A DNA stretch of 64,000 nt from Hymenoscyphus infarciens (GCA_001414345.1 LLCB01000230.1:1-64000), one strand, 5' to 3'; positions 11,527-22,747 are shown, counted from the stretch's first letter. Translations and numbers: made by a program. Notes: a model not told the origin generated them from the sequence alone.

Positions 11527-11802
11527 AGTGAATTAGCTTTCCCCGCCTCTTAGCACTATCTAGATATTTTCCTTCTACCTAGATAAACTCCGTGTTTTTC
11601 TACTTATAAGTATATAATAAGCAACGCTAATTATAAAGAACTTGTTTATTAAATAAAAGAGGGATAAGTACTACTAGAACACGGTCTATGTTTCATTTTA
11701 GTGTTTTATTTACTAAATATTTATTAATTTATTAATAAGAGTCTACTTAGCCTATCCTAGCCTGACCTCTAGGCTAGGCTAGGATGGGAAACCAAAAACA
11801 CT
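11527..11802. mobile_element. MITE, copy 2 of the same family, 276 bp
   Basis: Left end AGTGAATTAGCTTTCCCCGC; right end is the inverse of AGTGTTTTTGGTTTCCCATC. Flanked by TATCTAGTCT (11517-11526) and AATCTAGTCT (11803-11812), identical over 9 bp. It shares ends with copy 1 but has a shorter interior, as expected for non-autonomous derivatives. Confidence 0.7.
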
Positions 11803-13140
11803 AATCTAGTCTTAATCGAGAGAGAGAGAGGCGAGAGAAGAAGAAGACGGAAGAGAGAATTTAAATTAAAAAATATTCTCTTTTATACTTATAGAAAGTA
11901 ATATTTTACAATTTGCGATTTTCTACTTACGATTTAGTTAATCTAACTTTTTGGTGTATTTAGAGGCCGTATCTAATAGACCAAAGTATTAGAACGAAGA
12001 TAAAATAAAGAGAGTCTCAATAGTACCCAAAGAGAAAGGTGGCCGATTACTCTCATATATAACTATCCAATCATATACCTCGAGAACGAACGATATATAT
12101 CCTATTACGAGAAGTCCTAGTAGCTACTATAAGCTACTAACACTCTATGGGAAAAATCAGAAAAATTTATTATATGTTTTAGGTTTAGCACCGGAGACCA
12201 ACCACTCGTTTTCTTAGACCTAGGGCAGGAAGCGATCATTATCATCCATAGCTCATATTTTCTAAGACCATCTCTGGGAACCAAGAGAGACAGCTATGAA
12301 GAGAGAACTAAATGAAAACACAAAACTTAAAGTGGCCTTTGGATTCCAAGAAAAAAAATAAAGCCAACTAATACTTCCCCGAAGTGCTTCAACAATCGAA
12401 TTAAAACTAAAGGACTCCCGAGCGCTTAACACGAGCGTGTGTAAAGAGAGACGATATTAAACTATACCTAGATGTGCGCAAGTGACTTAAAATTTCAGGT
12501 AACCGAAAAGTTGCCTAAAATTTTAAGTCACTCCTCTCAATTGTCTTGTTGATTACTGGAATGAACAACTCCAGAGCTCTTTCCAAGGATAACAGAAAAG
12601 AAGATAAATATGACGGGCAGATACCAAGGCTCCTCAGGGCGTAATCAACAAAAACGACACGAAGGATCGTAGCTTTCACAGCTATAAATCAGGAACCCTT
12701 TTACTTATCCCCAGCACAATATAAAAAACACAAAATCCCTCATTCCCCTACTCCCTCCTCCCCCCCCCAAATAAAGTATTTACATCGTACAAAGCACCGA
12801 AAAATGTGTGGAATCATTCTCTCCATGTGTATAGGACGTCACAATAGCGGTCCAATGGTCCAAGGCTCAGTAGTCAATCCGAGTCGAGAAACTACAACCC
12901 GTTACTGTGACACCACAACAGATCTAAGAAAAAAAGGAGGGTAGTACGAGTACGGGGAACGGTAGAGAAGGAAACATGAAAGAGAAAGCGGGAGACGGAA
13001 GTAAAACTCCAAAATTGAAAGAAGAGCAGAAGATAGTGTTTTTATCGACCATTTAAGCGGAACAATTGTTTCTTGAGATGTCAATTCTTTTCAAGGGAGG
13101 CTGGTTTCCTATTTGATGGACCAGAGATTTGACGGGACAA
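11803..13140. other. intergenic, with hairpin; no gene supported
   Basis: AT-rich to about 12170, then ordinary composition. Contains a strong hairpin at 12481-12532 (separate entry). The end is the 3' flank of the minus-strand gene that stops at 13141. A 46-codon frame starting MCGI at 12803 is discussed under rejected items. Confidence 0.5.
12481..12532. repeat. long-stem hairpin
   Basis: AGTGACTTAAAATTT.CAGGTAAC is followed after 5-6 nt by the inverse GTTGCCTAAAATTTTAAGTCACT. The arms of about 22 bp are almost perfectly paired. It is probably a small fold-back element; no gene end lies nearby for it to terminate. Confidence 0.6.
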
Positions 13141-14314
13141 TCACCGATCATCACTCTGCGCGACGCCCTCCACAACGCCAAAAGTCGAAGCCTTCTTGGC
13201 CTCCGGTTTCTCTCCCTCAAAATCTTCATCTTGAGCAAGGATACTCTCAACCTTGGCAACCTTTTCGGAAAAGTGTTGTTTCTTGTCGGTTCTATTCACT
13301 CTATCATCAGCTATTTCCTCCATACCTCTTCACACCGGGATCTCAGGACGAGGAAAAGGAGAAGGACAAGAAAAAGGAGAAGGACAAGAAAGCAGAGAAG
13401 TAAGTGGGCTATAAGCGAAGAGTGAGGGGATGAGATGAGATGAGATGGGGAGAAGGAGGAATAGCATACCTAGTACCAATCCTAACATCACTCTGCACCC
13501 TCAAAACCCCATTCTCATGAACAAGTGTATGTGCCTGCCCAATAAGCCGCATGACTTGATCCCATGAACCCTCTAAAAACGCATCCAGTATTAGTCCAAA
13601 TCCAGTCCAAATCCAGTCCAAATCCAGTCCAAATCCAGACCCAATCCCACAGCAACCGCAACCAAACACGGAAAGAGAAAGGAGGAAGAAAGGAAGGGCA
13701 GATTTGGCATACATACCAACCGTAGTCCCAGCACTATGCATACTAAAACCCAACCCACTACTCTTCAACAGCCTCTGCACCGCCGCCACCTCGCTCGAAA
13801 CCGAGGCGGTCGGTGTCCCGATCTAGGAAAGGCATTAATTAGTAGGTAGGTACGCTTACGCTTTACTTTCATCCTTTACCCCTGGCCAGTGGCCCCCCCT
13901 TTAATCACTCCTCCCCATTTTACCACCCCCTCTCAATCAAAGCCAGACGACTCCATCGTACAATATAAACAAAAACAAAAACATAAACATAAACATATAG
14001 CATCCCCACTCGTTCGGTGACACACACAAGGCGATACAAGGCGATACAGGAACATACTCCTCCCAAACTGTGCTCCCCTTCCCCCCTTCCCCCCCTCTTC
14101 ACCATTGACGGGCCCTCCCCTTCACCAATAAACCTAGCTCGTAGCGGGGTACAACAAAACCACAGTACAACAAAACCACAGTACAACAGAACCACAAAAC
14201 CACAGAAAGAACGAAAAACAAATCAAAACTCACAGGAATCAGACAAAAATCAGCCACGCACACAGGAGGCGTCGCCAAAGTAGCATAATCAGTCTTGGAC
14301 TTCGTGTTCGCCAT
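13141..14314 (-). CDS. thiamine-binding/YkoF-fold protein (ECM15/MTH1187 family)
   Basis: Four exons on the minus strand: 14314-14234, 13822-13717, 13572-13470 and 13300-13141, giving 149 residues. All junctions keep frame. Markers of the MTH1187/ECM15 family are CVADFCLIPIGT across intron 1, the conserved HSAGTTVEGSWDQVM (Gly codon region split by intron 2), LIGQAHTLVHENG, and VRVQSD-type strand ending RIGTR. The C-terminal tail (about 25 residues, Glu/Lys rich) is an extension. Members of this family form small tetramers and bind thiamine-like ligands; the physiological role in fungi is unclear. Intron 1 is long (about 411 bp) and holds ACAACAAAACCACAGT-type repeats (about 14145-14210). Intron 2 holds an 11 bp tandem repeat. 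Confidence 0.85.
13589..13642. repeat. 11 bp minisatellite in an intron
   Basis: About four and a half copies of AGTCCAAATCC within intron 2 of the thiamine-binding-like gene. Copies are almost identical, so the array is young. Confidence 0.8.
14146..14212. repeat. imperfect CAACAAAACCACAGTA tandem repeat in an intron
   Basis: Three to four imperfect copies of about 16 bp inside intron 1 of the same gene. Confidence 0.6.
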
Positions 14315-14808
14315 GATGGATGTCTCGCTTTCCAATATCAATAATATCAACGTAAGATTACAGATAGAGATACGTGGCGTGGCGTGGCAAGCAAGGGTAC
14401 GATGGAGGTGGGCTCTGCGCTGCGCTGCGCTGCGCTGCTTGGTGGGGTAAATGCCAAGACTTGGCAAGTGGCGGGGATTGATGTCACGACATGTGATTTT
14501 TTTACTTTGGGGGAAAGGACGAAGACCAACCAAGAGGAGACAATGGGAGAGAATGTTTGGGAGGTAGGTGTTGGGTATGGGAGTATGCAAGTATATCATA
14601 TAAGTGTTTTTTCATTTTAATCCTCATGATCTGGTGATCTTTGTTTTCCGTCCACCTATCTAGAATCTAGAGTCAATTTTGATCCATCCAAGTCCTGTCT
14701 TTCCATCCATCCCATTGAAATGCCGTAAAAAGAAATAAATGCCCGCTAAAACGCCTCGCTATGCTGCTAAGAAAAAAGAAAAAAACCAAAGGACAAATGG
14801 TAGAAACC
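14315..14808. promoter_or_regulatory. promoter region of the ECM15-like gene, with GCTGC repeat
   Basis: Separates the start of the ECM15-like gene from the stop of the PLC-like gene; both are on the minus strand, so it is the promoter of the former and the 3' flank of the latter. Contains five tandem CTGCG units at about 14415-14440. No TATA box or factor site can be assigned with confidence. Confidence 0.4.
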
Positions 14809-15966
14809 TCACATCCACACAAAGTTCCCAAGAGCAACAACACCCATAGCCAACCCCGCAATCCCAAACCAACTATGTCCACTCTGCGTAGAGCCCCCGC
14901 TCGTAGTAGCAATCAACTGGGCCGTACTAACACTCGTCCTCCCCTGCGCCGTAATTCCATTCAAATTATCCGCCGTCGTTATAGCTGGGCCAACATTGAA
15001 GAAATCCACCAGTATGAAGGTTGGCTTAATCCCCCACTCGCTCGTGCACTGCGCTCCCTGTGTCCCCAGCGCCCCCACATCGGTGGTCGAAGGCCCATTG
15101 ACTGTTGATAGCGCAGTCATGTTTGGAGTGGATATAATTCCTGCTGTATCGAGGAAATGGTTTAACATGCCCATGTATCCGGCTGCTATAGCGGTGGCAA
15201 AGGAACTTTGTGTGCTTGGTCTATCGAGTGTACAGTTGAACTTGGCGATGTCCGTGACCCCAAAGTTTGTCTCGAAGACGTAGCTGAATTCCGGGAGGAG
15301 GTAAGGGAAGGTCGTATCGTAATCGATCGAGGCAATAAAAGTCACCAGCCTCGTTTTCGCCGTGATGAGAGTCTGTAATGTAGGCCAGGTTGCTACTGCA
15401 GAAGTTGAGGCAGGTGTATATCCATAAGTCGAAATGCCAGATGATGCAAATATCCCACCGAAAGTTGCAGCGGTCTGATCATCCGAGTTGACCAACACAA
15501 TCGTAACAACCTCATTGGCATTAGCATCCATCCAAGTCTTCACCTGTCCCAACCAAGCCTCAAGAGTTCCTCCATCTAATAAAGAACAAGAAGTATGACA
15601 TAGTCGAAGAAGTCCACTCTCAAGATGAACTTGTGCTTGCAACAACCGAATCCCCGCCGAAAGCGCCACAGTGGCGTTGTAAAACTGGTTTCCCGCCGCA
15701 GTGAAGGATGTCGAACTATCTCGTAGAAAGGCAGCGTCGTGAGCGCCCATATGCGTGATGTTGTTGTAGTTCCGGTTGCAGAGATCGGGGGAGTTGTTGC
15801 ATGCTGTTGTGCCTGTTGCTGCGGCTGCCAGGGAGGCGGCTGCTCGTGTTGCTGTGCTGGATGATTTGGTGGTTGAGGAAGCTTTTGTTGCTGCTTGTGG
15901 GATGGCTTGGACGAAGCTTGTGAGGGAGAGGAGAGCTATCGAGGGGGAGAGGAGGGAGAGACGCAT
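14809..15966 (-). CDS. secreted PLC-like phosphodiesterase, probably GPI-anchored
   Basis: Single exon, 385 residues, starting at the ATG followed by RLSLLSPSIALLSL. An in-frame upstream extension exists but lacks a signal peptide. Residues 1-20 are a signal peptide. A Thr/Ser/Ala-rich linker follows, then a PI-PLC X-like TIM-barrel domain from about residue 60. It includes HMGAHDAAF (first catalytic-type His), GIRLLQAQVH, CHTSCSLLDGG (second His region) and EVVTIVLVNSDD. The C-terminus ends in a Ser/Gly stretch and a hydrophobic tail (GIAGLAMGVVALGNFVWM), the usual signal for GPI attachment. Such fungal proteins are cell-wall or membrane associated; substrate is unknown. Metal-binding residues of true PI-PLCs are not all evident, so activity is uncertain. 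Confidence 0.85.
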   Translation of the reverse strand: MRLSLLSPSIALLSLTSFVQAIPQAATKASSTTKSSSTATRAAASLAAAATGTTACNNSPDLCNRNYNNITHMGAHDAAFLRDSSTSFTAAGNQFYNATVALSAGIRLLQAQVHLESGLLRLCHTSCSLLDGGTLEAWLGQVKTWMDANANEVVTIVLVNSDDQTAATFGGIFASSGISTYGYTPASTSAVATWPTLQTLITAKTRLVTFIASIDYDTTFPYLLPEFSYVFETNFGVTDIAKFNCTLDRPSTQSSFATAIAAGYMGMLNHFLDTAGIISTPNMTALSTVNGPSTTDVGALGTQGAQCTSEWGIKPTFILVDFFNVGPAITTADNLNGITAQGRTSVSTAQLIATTSGGSTQSGHSWFGIAGLAMGVVALGNFVWM

Positions 15967-16956
15967 CGTGGAGGTGGGAAAAAGGCTTCGACTTCGATCT
16001 CGATTTCGAGCTTTCGGAAGTGTAGTAAGTAGTGTGAGCTTTCGAAAGTGTAGTAAGTAGTACGAGGCAAGCTTGAAGTCTATGCTTCTAAATAGACTTC
16101 CTACCAAAGAACCAAGGAAGGAACTGCTCAGCAGAGTATATTGATATACAAGAAAGTAAGAAAGTCAGAATTCCAAGGAAATGAAAGAGACAACGGGAAA
16201 GACGTAAGCTAAGGTTATATTTGACCTCATAGAAAATAACCAACCTTCAACCCTCAACCTGAGAAGACCAAGGCCCTCGCATGGAAGATGCCGGTGTGCT
16301 TGATGGGGATCCCATTGGTGGCCCAAGTACGTACGAATCAACTGCGCCTCGACTTTGACCTCGATCATCATCTCGTAACGCGAGTTGTCTCTGCGACACA
16401 AGAAGAAAAGTGGAGGCTGAACCCGTATGACTGATTGGGCTGGGAAAGACGGAAGGAAGGAAGCATCATGACCCGAATTGGCCGAATTCGAATTGGCCGA
16501 CATGGCCGACATTTCATGGCAAGTGATGGTGATGCAAGTGGTGAGATGGAAATATTGAGGACTGAGGAGGCGGAGAAGGAAGGCTGGAATGCCAAGCGAA
16601 AGTCATCCGTGTGGCTGGTAAAGTGGGGCAGTGGCGTGCAGATCAGTCTATTTTGGGAATTGCCCTATGAACGCCTTCGGCTGTGCGGCTATCCTCCACT
16701 ATCACAAGATAATAGGTAAAAGGGCCAGCGTGTCGCAGGTGACGACGTTTCCTGAAACTCTTAACGATCAAATCCCTCAGCCTCACTCCAGTTCCAGACA
16801 GATTGCTTCGCGAAAAAAGGGGTTTGTTTATTTACTTGCGCCTTTGGGGTTTGGGCCTGACTCAGGGTTTGGGCCTGACTCAGGGTTTGGGCCTGACTCA
16901 GGGTTTGGTTTTTAACTTACTTGTTACTTATTACACATCTATCCTCTTCCCACTCT
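15967..16956. other. intergenic: PLC-like promoter and 3' flank of the histidine kinase gene
   Basis: No supportable gene. Contains small tandem repeats (GGCCGAATTCGAATT-type at about 16474-16510, and an 18 bp array at 16847-16908). Short open frames here are low-complexity and unrecognised. Confidence 0.5.
16847..16908. repeat. 18 bp minisatellite downstream of the histidine kinase gene
   Basis: About 3.4 perfect copies of GGGTTTGGGCCTGACTCA, starting 50 bp beyond the stop codon of the kinase gene, so probably within its 3' UTR. Confidence 0.85.
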
Positions 16957-19900
16957 CTATCTCTTCCCACTCCCAAATCCCTCTCCCCCGCAGATCTTCC
17001 TTATCGCCTCCGCCAAACCCTGCATCGACATCGGTTTCCCAAAACACCGATCTGCACCACTATCCATCGCTTCCTGTTTGGCATGTTGCAACGCTGCCGC
17101 CGTCAAAACAAAGATAGTCACTCGTTCTCGTCCCTCTTCCTGCTCTAACTTGCGAATTGCTCGATTCGCTTCGAGTCCATTCATGACGGGCATGTGGAGA
17201 TCCATTAGTATGACATCAACCCTTTTGGCATCGCGGTAAATGTCAAAGGCTTGCAGGCCATCGGTTGCCTTGAGATATGCCAGTTTCATCTTTTTGGCGA
17301 GGGCTTCCAAGATTCGAAGATTAATGTTGTTGTCATCCACTAGAAGGAGAGTGAAAGGGGGGTCGGATTCGTTCGGCGCTGGGGATGGAGTTGCCGGTGG
17401 TGGTGTTGGGAGGCCTGCTACTTGTAAAGGCTGTGGCTCTATTGTAACAGCATGTCGTATCGCTAACGGGGATCTGATGAAAGCACTGGAGGCTTCTATT
17501 TTAGCAAAGGACGACTCGAGAGCTTGCCGAAATCCTCGAGCCCCGAATCTATGATGTGATCAGTTAATTCGAATTCTCACTATAATGAGAAGATACCTTA
17601 CGGTTGAGACAGGACAAGGTGGAATTTCGAAGTATTCAAAGGCTGCAAGATGGGTTCAGCTGCTAGCACAATCATCGGTCGGTAGAATTGTGCGGCCTCT
17701 GAGTAAGCAGTTTCCGTGGTGATGATGATTTCGGCCTTTGTTTGTCCTGATTCTGCCTTGGTTATTGAAAGGCCTAAATCCTCCGCGTAACCCAACAACA
17801 GGGATCGGATGAGGAGCAAGCTTTTCGACCGGTTGTCCAGTATACCATTAGGAACCCGTCCAGGTTCCGGCATTACATCCAGACCAACAAACCCAATCTT
17901 CCGTTTCGAGAATTCAAAAGGCTCTGAACCGTTAGATTCTGAACACTCCACAGCACACTGAACACGGACATTGGTTCCCACCCCGACCTCGCTCGACACG
18001 GTGGTCGTCCCGGCAATTGACGACATCAATTGTGACACGATGCTCAGTCCAAGACCAGTACCCTGGCTCATGTTGTCCTCTTGGTAGAAAGGTTTGAACA
18101 TGTGATGAGCCATATAATCTGGTGATATCCCTTTCCCGGTATCCTCTACAGAAAGGACAACCATTGAGGTTGGTGCTCCATCCGCCAAGTTGGATTTAAT
18201 CGGTCCACCAACAAACGTCCGACTTGGCCACTCCTGTTGTGTGGACGCTTCAAGTCTAGAAAATGACGAGGCGGGATTGTCGATTTGGTTCGTGACAGCA
18301 GGGGAGGATTTCATTTCTTGTTGCGACAGCTTGATTTGGATTACACCTGATTTCGTGTATTTCAAGGCGTTGCCTAGCAGATTCAACAATACCCGCTTCC
18401 AAATTCCTGCATCGGTGTTGACGAGCCAGTTGACCCCTGTTTGTGTGTCGCATACGACTGTCAGATCACGAGCACCGGTAGTTGAACCTCTCGCCACAGC
18501 GCTCTCTCGAAAGGATTGACTCATGATGCAGATCGAAACTACGTCTTCAACGAGACCTGCCAGGTCAACCACTGCTGTGCTCGTTTTTTTTCCTGGTAAA
18601 ACAGTAGCTACTTTTGTAAAAGTGAGAAGGTTGTCCATCGTTTCCAAAAGTGTAGAGCCACAAGACTCGATCGTCCGGATAATGGTCGCCGCATTATCGT
18701 GATTCAACTGGTTATTCAAGTCGCGTAGCAATTCAACGCCCGCCATGATTCCATGCAAGGGCGATCTTAATTCATGAGATATCGATGATATGAAACCAGC
18801 CTTGGCTTTGTCCGCAGCAGCAACATCAAGTCGTGCAATTTCTGCCATTACAGAATTTCCAAATGCCGCAAGATATGCAAAATCCTCTTTTTGAAAGATC
18901 CTATTGGGGTTCGTAGTCCAGGCTATGCTATATCCAAGTAGTTTGTCGTGGCTCGTATCCCAAAATGGAAATAACATAATGGAAGTAGCTCCAGGGAAAC
19001 TTACTCGTAGTTTGTTCGCCGGCGTTTTATCTTTGGGTATTTGAATGGTATGCCCTGGGGGTCCTCCGGATTCGCGCTTGTCCCAATTAAAAACAGTGCC
19101 ATTTTCACCGATCAACCCTTCATTGTCGTAGTGCAAAATTCCTCCGTTGCGAAAACTTTGGAGCACGTATTGAAGAGTATGTTCTTCAACCTGTGGTAAC
19201 TCATGCTTTCGTTGAACAGAAGAACCTAGTATTTTGCAATATCTTCGGTGTTTGGGCTCAGGGTTGCTGCTGGCCTCTTGCACTGGCGGCTTATCGGACT
19301 GTCCATCCAAACTCGGCCTCCTGGAACCATGTAAGAATACGATAGCGCTTTGATGTGGGGGAATTTACCATTTAGATCTTTCAACAGTAGGGCTTGTGTC
19401 CGTCAATAGCATTCCGTCCGTGGACCGAGGATCAAGAAACACAACCCCATCGAGTCCAATACCCTCTCTAATAAGATTGGTCGCCCTCGCTAACAAGACC
19501 TCAAGCTGGGTCAGACTATCCGACTGCTCTGTTCCCTCATTTTCAGCAGCGTTCCCCTTGTGCCCAGGGATCTCAATGGTCGTTTTCGAGCTTTCCGTCC
19601 CAACCTTTTCTGAAGTGAAAGTATTTGATGTCGTCTTTCGGGTGTTTGCATCATAAGGCCTGGAAGATTTCGAATCGCTTTGAAATGAAGAAGGGATATC
19701 TGGGCTCGTGGTGGCAATTTCCGGTCCAGATGGCTTCGCATCCTCTGTTGTATCCGGATAACCATCAAACTCCAACTTTGCTCTTTCGGCGATACTAAGA
19801 TGGCGTTGTCCAGGCTCGGGGAACCTCGTCTCCTGCGCTTCTAACCAACGACTTCTCACACTATCGCTGCCTTGAACAAATCCACCAAGAGCGTGGATCA

Positions 19901-20788
19901 TACGTTCGGCGTTGTTGAGTTGAATCTTGCTAACGCACAACTCCAGATGGTTCATCACCGCTTCGGAGATCTCACGTAAAATTTCAAGGCCTTTCATGTC
20001 GAGCCCCTCGCGCGGTTTGTTATCGACCACGCATAACGTACCGATTGTGAGGCCTGAGGGGCTATGGATTGGAACTTCTGCGTAGTACTTCATATAGGGC
20101 CATCCAGCAATGTAAGGTCTCTCTTTGAAGTCTTCCAAAGCGGACATGTCATTCATGACATAATGAGTCCGAGTGGCCTTGACATACTCGGTGGTCACAT
20201 TCAAGCTGTCATCGGGAGAAGTAAAGCATGCAATGGTTCCCTGGCAACGATTTAGCACACGACTTTTTCATGAGTTCTCGTTCCAACACACCGGACAAAC
20301 CCCCCACTCGAAATCCAAAATTGTCTGACCAAGAAACAAGGCATCATCTTTGTGATCGTGAACATCCTCGGATTTGAGGGAAAGACTTCTGGTTGCTTCG
20401 GCTACAATGTATTGATGACTAGCATCCATGAGCGATATAAATCCTCGTTCACAGTCAAGACGAAGAGCACTAAGCTGAGCGAAGGCCGTCAGGGTTGTAT
20501 CGGTGGCAACCCGAGCCTTGCTCGACAGCGGAGGGTCGGCCTCATAGGGTTGCAAGTATCTGAAGCGAGTGTAAGTAGACAAATCACATGACGAGACAAA
20601 GGTGAAAGGCTAGCAAATATGGTTATGTACCGTAAAAGTTCCTGTACACGGATCCGCTCGGCCGCTTGAGTGCTGGACATGGAACTGGCAATTGCACTGG
20701 AATCCACACGTGCCGGCGCATTGGCGGCATTGGTTGCGGAGGCATCGCCGTCTCCTGCAGGCGTGCCTCCTAGGGAACTGCGAAACAT
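16957..20788 (-). CDS. GAF-domain hybrid histidine kinase
   Basis: Five exons: 20788-20631, 20559-20292, 20240-19369, 19320-17602 and 17548-16957, giving 1202 residues with phases consistent at every junction. After a short N-terminus comes a GAF-type sensor (about residues 60-240, e.g. HYVMNDMSALEDF and SGLTIGTLCVVDN). A Ser/Thr/Glu-rich linker and a second divergent sensor region follow. The HisKA phosphoacceptor is SHELRSPLHG (His about 615) and the HATPase has NLLGNALKYTKSG (Asn about 750), VEDTGKGIS and GTGLGLSIV. The C-terminal receiver domain has DDNN, the phosphoacceptor Asp in ILMDLHMPVMNG (about 1122) and Lys in CFGKPM (about 1177). All catalytic residues are present, so it should be an active phosphorelay sensor signalling through Ypd1-type transfer. 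The stimulus is unknown; there is no transmembrane segment, so it is probably cytosolic. Confidence 0.92.
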
Positions 20789-21317
20789 GATCGAAGTAGC
20801 GCGTCAAGGCTGCCGCATCGTCGTACGATTAGTAGAGATTTACTGCTTAGCCGTCGAGGTAAGGTCGGATGGATCAAGGTTACACGGTAAAGCGTTGTTC
20901 GCGGTACAGTACTAGTACTTGGTCTAGATTCATTTTAGCGTATAAATTCACCGTGCCAATCTATTCGCCCCACGTGATCAGATATACGCTAGGTGCGAGG
21001 AATAGCACCCCCTCATCGATAGCTTCAAGCCGGGGAAACTACATGGAGATAGGAGACCTATTCACGTTCAAGGTCAAGGTCACTTAGAAGATCCGACGGC
21101 CTTCTCAATTTAGTGCATTCGTGTCAATATTTCTTCCGCTTTCTCCTCTATCTTTAGGAAATTACTCGGTTACTCTTATGTGTGCTGACACCTTGCCGTT
21201 TTCTATTTGGACTCCTCCATCCAAATCCTACAAGCTGCACTTACTGTAGTAAGCAAATGTTTCCTTCCTATCCCCTTCTTAAGCCTTCTTGTTTTCCATT
21301 CTTACCCAAACCTATCA
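20789..21317. promoter_or_regulatory. upstream region between the kinase gene and the CDC123-like pseudogene
   Basis: Divergent starts flank this stretch. No coding frame is supported. Confidence 0.4.
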
Positions 21318-22285
21318 ATGAACCTCGATCGGAAAACTATGACTTCCACAAAAATGCAACTAGTCATTCTCAACTCCAAAGACGTAGAGGCCAACGAGGA
21401 AAATTACAACAGCAACTTCCACACTGAAAAAGAAGGTACTCACCTCACTATTCCTTCCGAAAACCCTCAGTTTTTCAAGCGTTGGCTCCCTTTAATTTCA
21501 AAATCACAAAATATTCCAGAAACACTCATCCAGATCATCGAACTCTCTACTTCACAAGGTCGTCTACTCCTAGAAGCAGCTCAAAGCTCGTTACACACCC
21601 AAGTCGTTACACACCCAAGAGCCAAACCGCATCTTATTAGAAGAATTAACCGACTTGGGAAACTCATTCTCATCCCTTATCTTCCCATCCGAAGGTCTCT
21701 TTCTACGTCTCGATGCATGTTCACCGAAAGATGGAGTGAGAGGAGTAACGCCATTAAAAACCATCGAAGAAATAATATTGAGAATTACGACCTCTCATCG
21801 AGGAACAAATTCGATTCTACGTCTGTTGGAGAGACAGGCTGCTACCATCAAGCTTTTTTTTCCTGCCTTTTAATGCGGATATGGAGACAGCGAAGGAATT
21901 CCGAATCTTCTGCGCACCACCTGATGGGAGGATTACGGCGGTCTCTCAGTAAAGATGGCATAAACCATCTGTTTTCATCGAGGGTCTAAGTGATGAAGAA
22001 AGGCAGCAATTGATGGAGACAGTTATGAAGGGGATTTCGAATACACAGGGCGAAATCTTATTAGAAGCGGGAACTGGAGCTGGTGGGGATATGGATGTCT
22101 TACTGTTGAAGCAGGGGTTTACAGTTGATGTAATGTTTGATGAGAGAGATGGAAGATGTTCGATTATTGAGCTGAATACATTTGGGAGTCGGTCTGGTTG
22201 TGGTGCTTGTTTGTTTCACTGGTTGAGGGATTCCAATTTTTTGTATGGGAAAGAAGAAGTTGTGGGGTTTCGAATCTCCAGTTAG
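21318..22285 (+). pseudogene. CDC123/D123-like protein, inactivated
   Basis: Segments of one protein lie in different frames: LITLQS-free N-terminus from about 21356 (MQLVILNSKDVEANE), then LRLDACSPKDGVRG, EFRIFCAPPDGRITAVSQ, WHKPSVFIEGLSDEE and IELNTFGSRSGCGACLFHWL. The DACSPKDG, EFRxF and ELNxFG..SGCGxCLFHW motifs identify the D123 (CDC123, ATP-grasp-like) family, whose members assist eIF2 assembly. There are three lesions. A perfect 16 bp tandem duplication at 21588-21603/21604-21619 shifts the frame. An extra T lies in the T8 run at about 21864-21871. A TAA sits where Tyr is expected after AVSQ (about 21949). None is a RIP-type change. It is probably a diverged paralogue and not the essential CDC123 gene. 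Confidence 0.75.
21588..21619 (+). repeat. 16 bp tandem duplication breaking the CDC123-like frame
   Basis: TCGTTACACACCCAAG occurs twice back to back. Removing one copy in silico rejoins the upstream frame to the downstream LLEELTDLGNSFSS frame, so the duplication is the frameshift. Confidence 0.9.
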
Positions 22286-22747
22286 CAAGACAAATGAATT
22301 TCAAAGGCATGGGCCGTTAATTTCCTTCTCTTCCGTTCTCATTTATTCAAGTTGCTATATTAGGTGCGCAAAGTTATCTCTTTTCTGAGCCATCTACGTA
22401 AAGTCTGCTTTTCCTGTCGCCTTTATGCCATGTTTATTCGTTAAAAGGGTTTTTGAGGCAATGTTTCTTTTATATGTTTTGTGTGGCACAGGTAGATCTT
22501 TCCTGCAACTGACTCCATAGGTAACTTTCTTCCTAGTACTACAGTGCGACTTGAACCAGCCTCGTGCTTTGGCTTTTTTGGTGACACCGTCATGTTGAAC
22601 AGAAAAAAATGACTGGCCGGTGTTGTTTTTTGGGGGTGTGGCTTCTCTCAGCCTCAACAGGATGAACTCCGCCACCACATCCAGCATCCTACCTACTTGC
22701 AACACCCCCCCTTACTTCTACACGACTTGATCATAATCGATTCAGTC
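22286..22747. other. intergenic
   Basis: 3' flank of the CDC123-like pseudogene and promoter side of the next gene. No supported frame. Confidence 0.45.

Noticed and set aside
12803..12943. Short frame beginning MCGIILSM, like the N-terminus of class II glutamine amidotransferases (asparagine synthetase-like).
   Set aside because: Only about 46 codons, no further glutaminase motifs (no RGPD or similar) and no plausible following exon. The resemblance is limited to four residues.
14099..14599. 166-codon minus frame covering intron 1 and the promoter of the ECM15-like gene.
   Set aside because: It reads through intron repeats in a wrong frame. The spliced ECM15-like model explains the region better.
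20610..20807. 65-codon Cys/Arg-rich minus frame (CRRRRCLRNQCRQC) as a possible small secreted peptide.
   Set aside because: It is an alternate frame of exon 1 of the histidine kinase gene and lacks a signal peptide.
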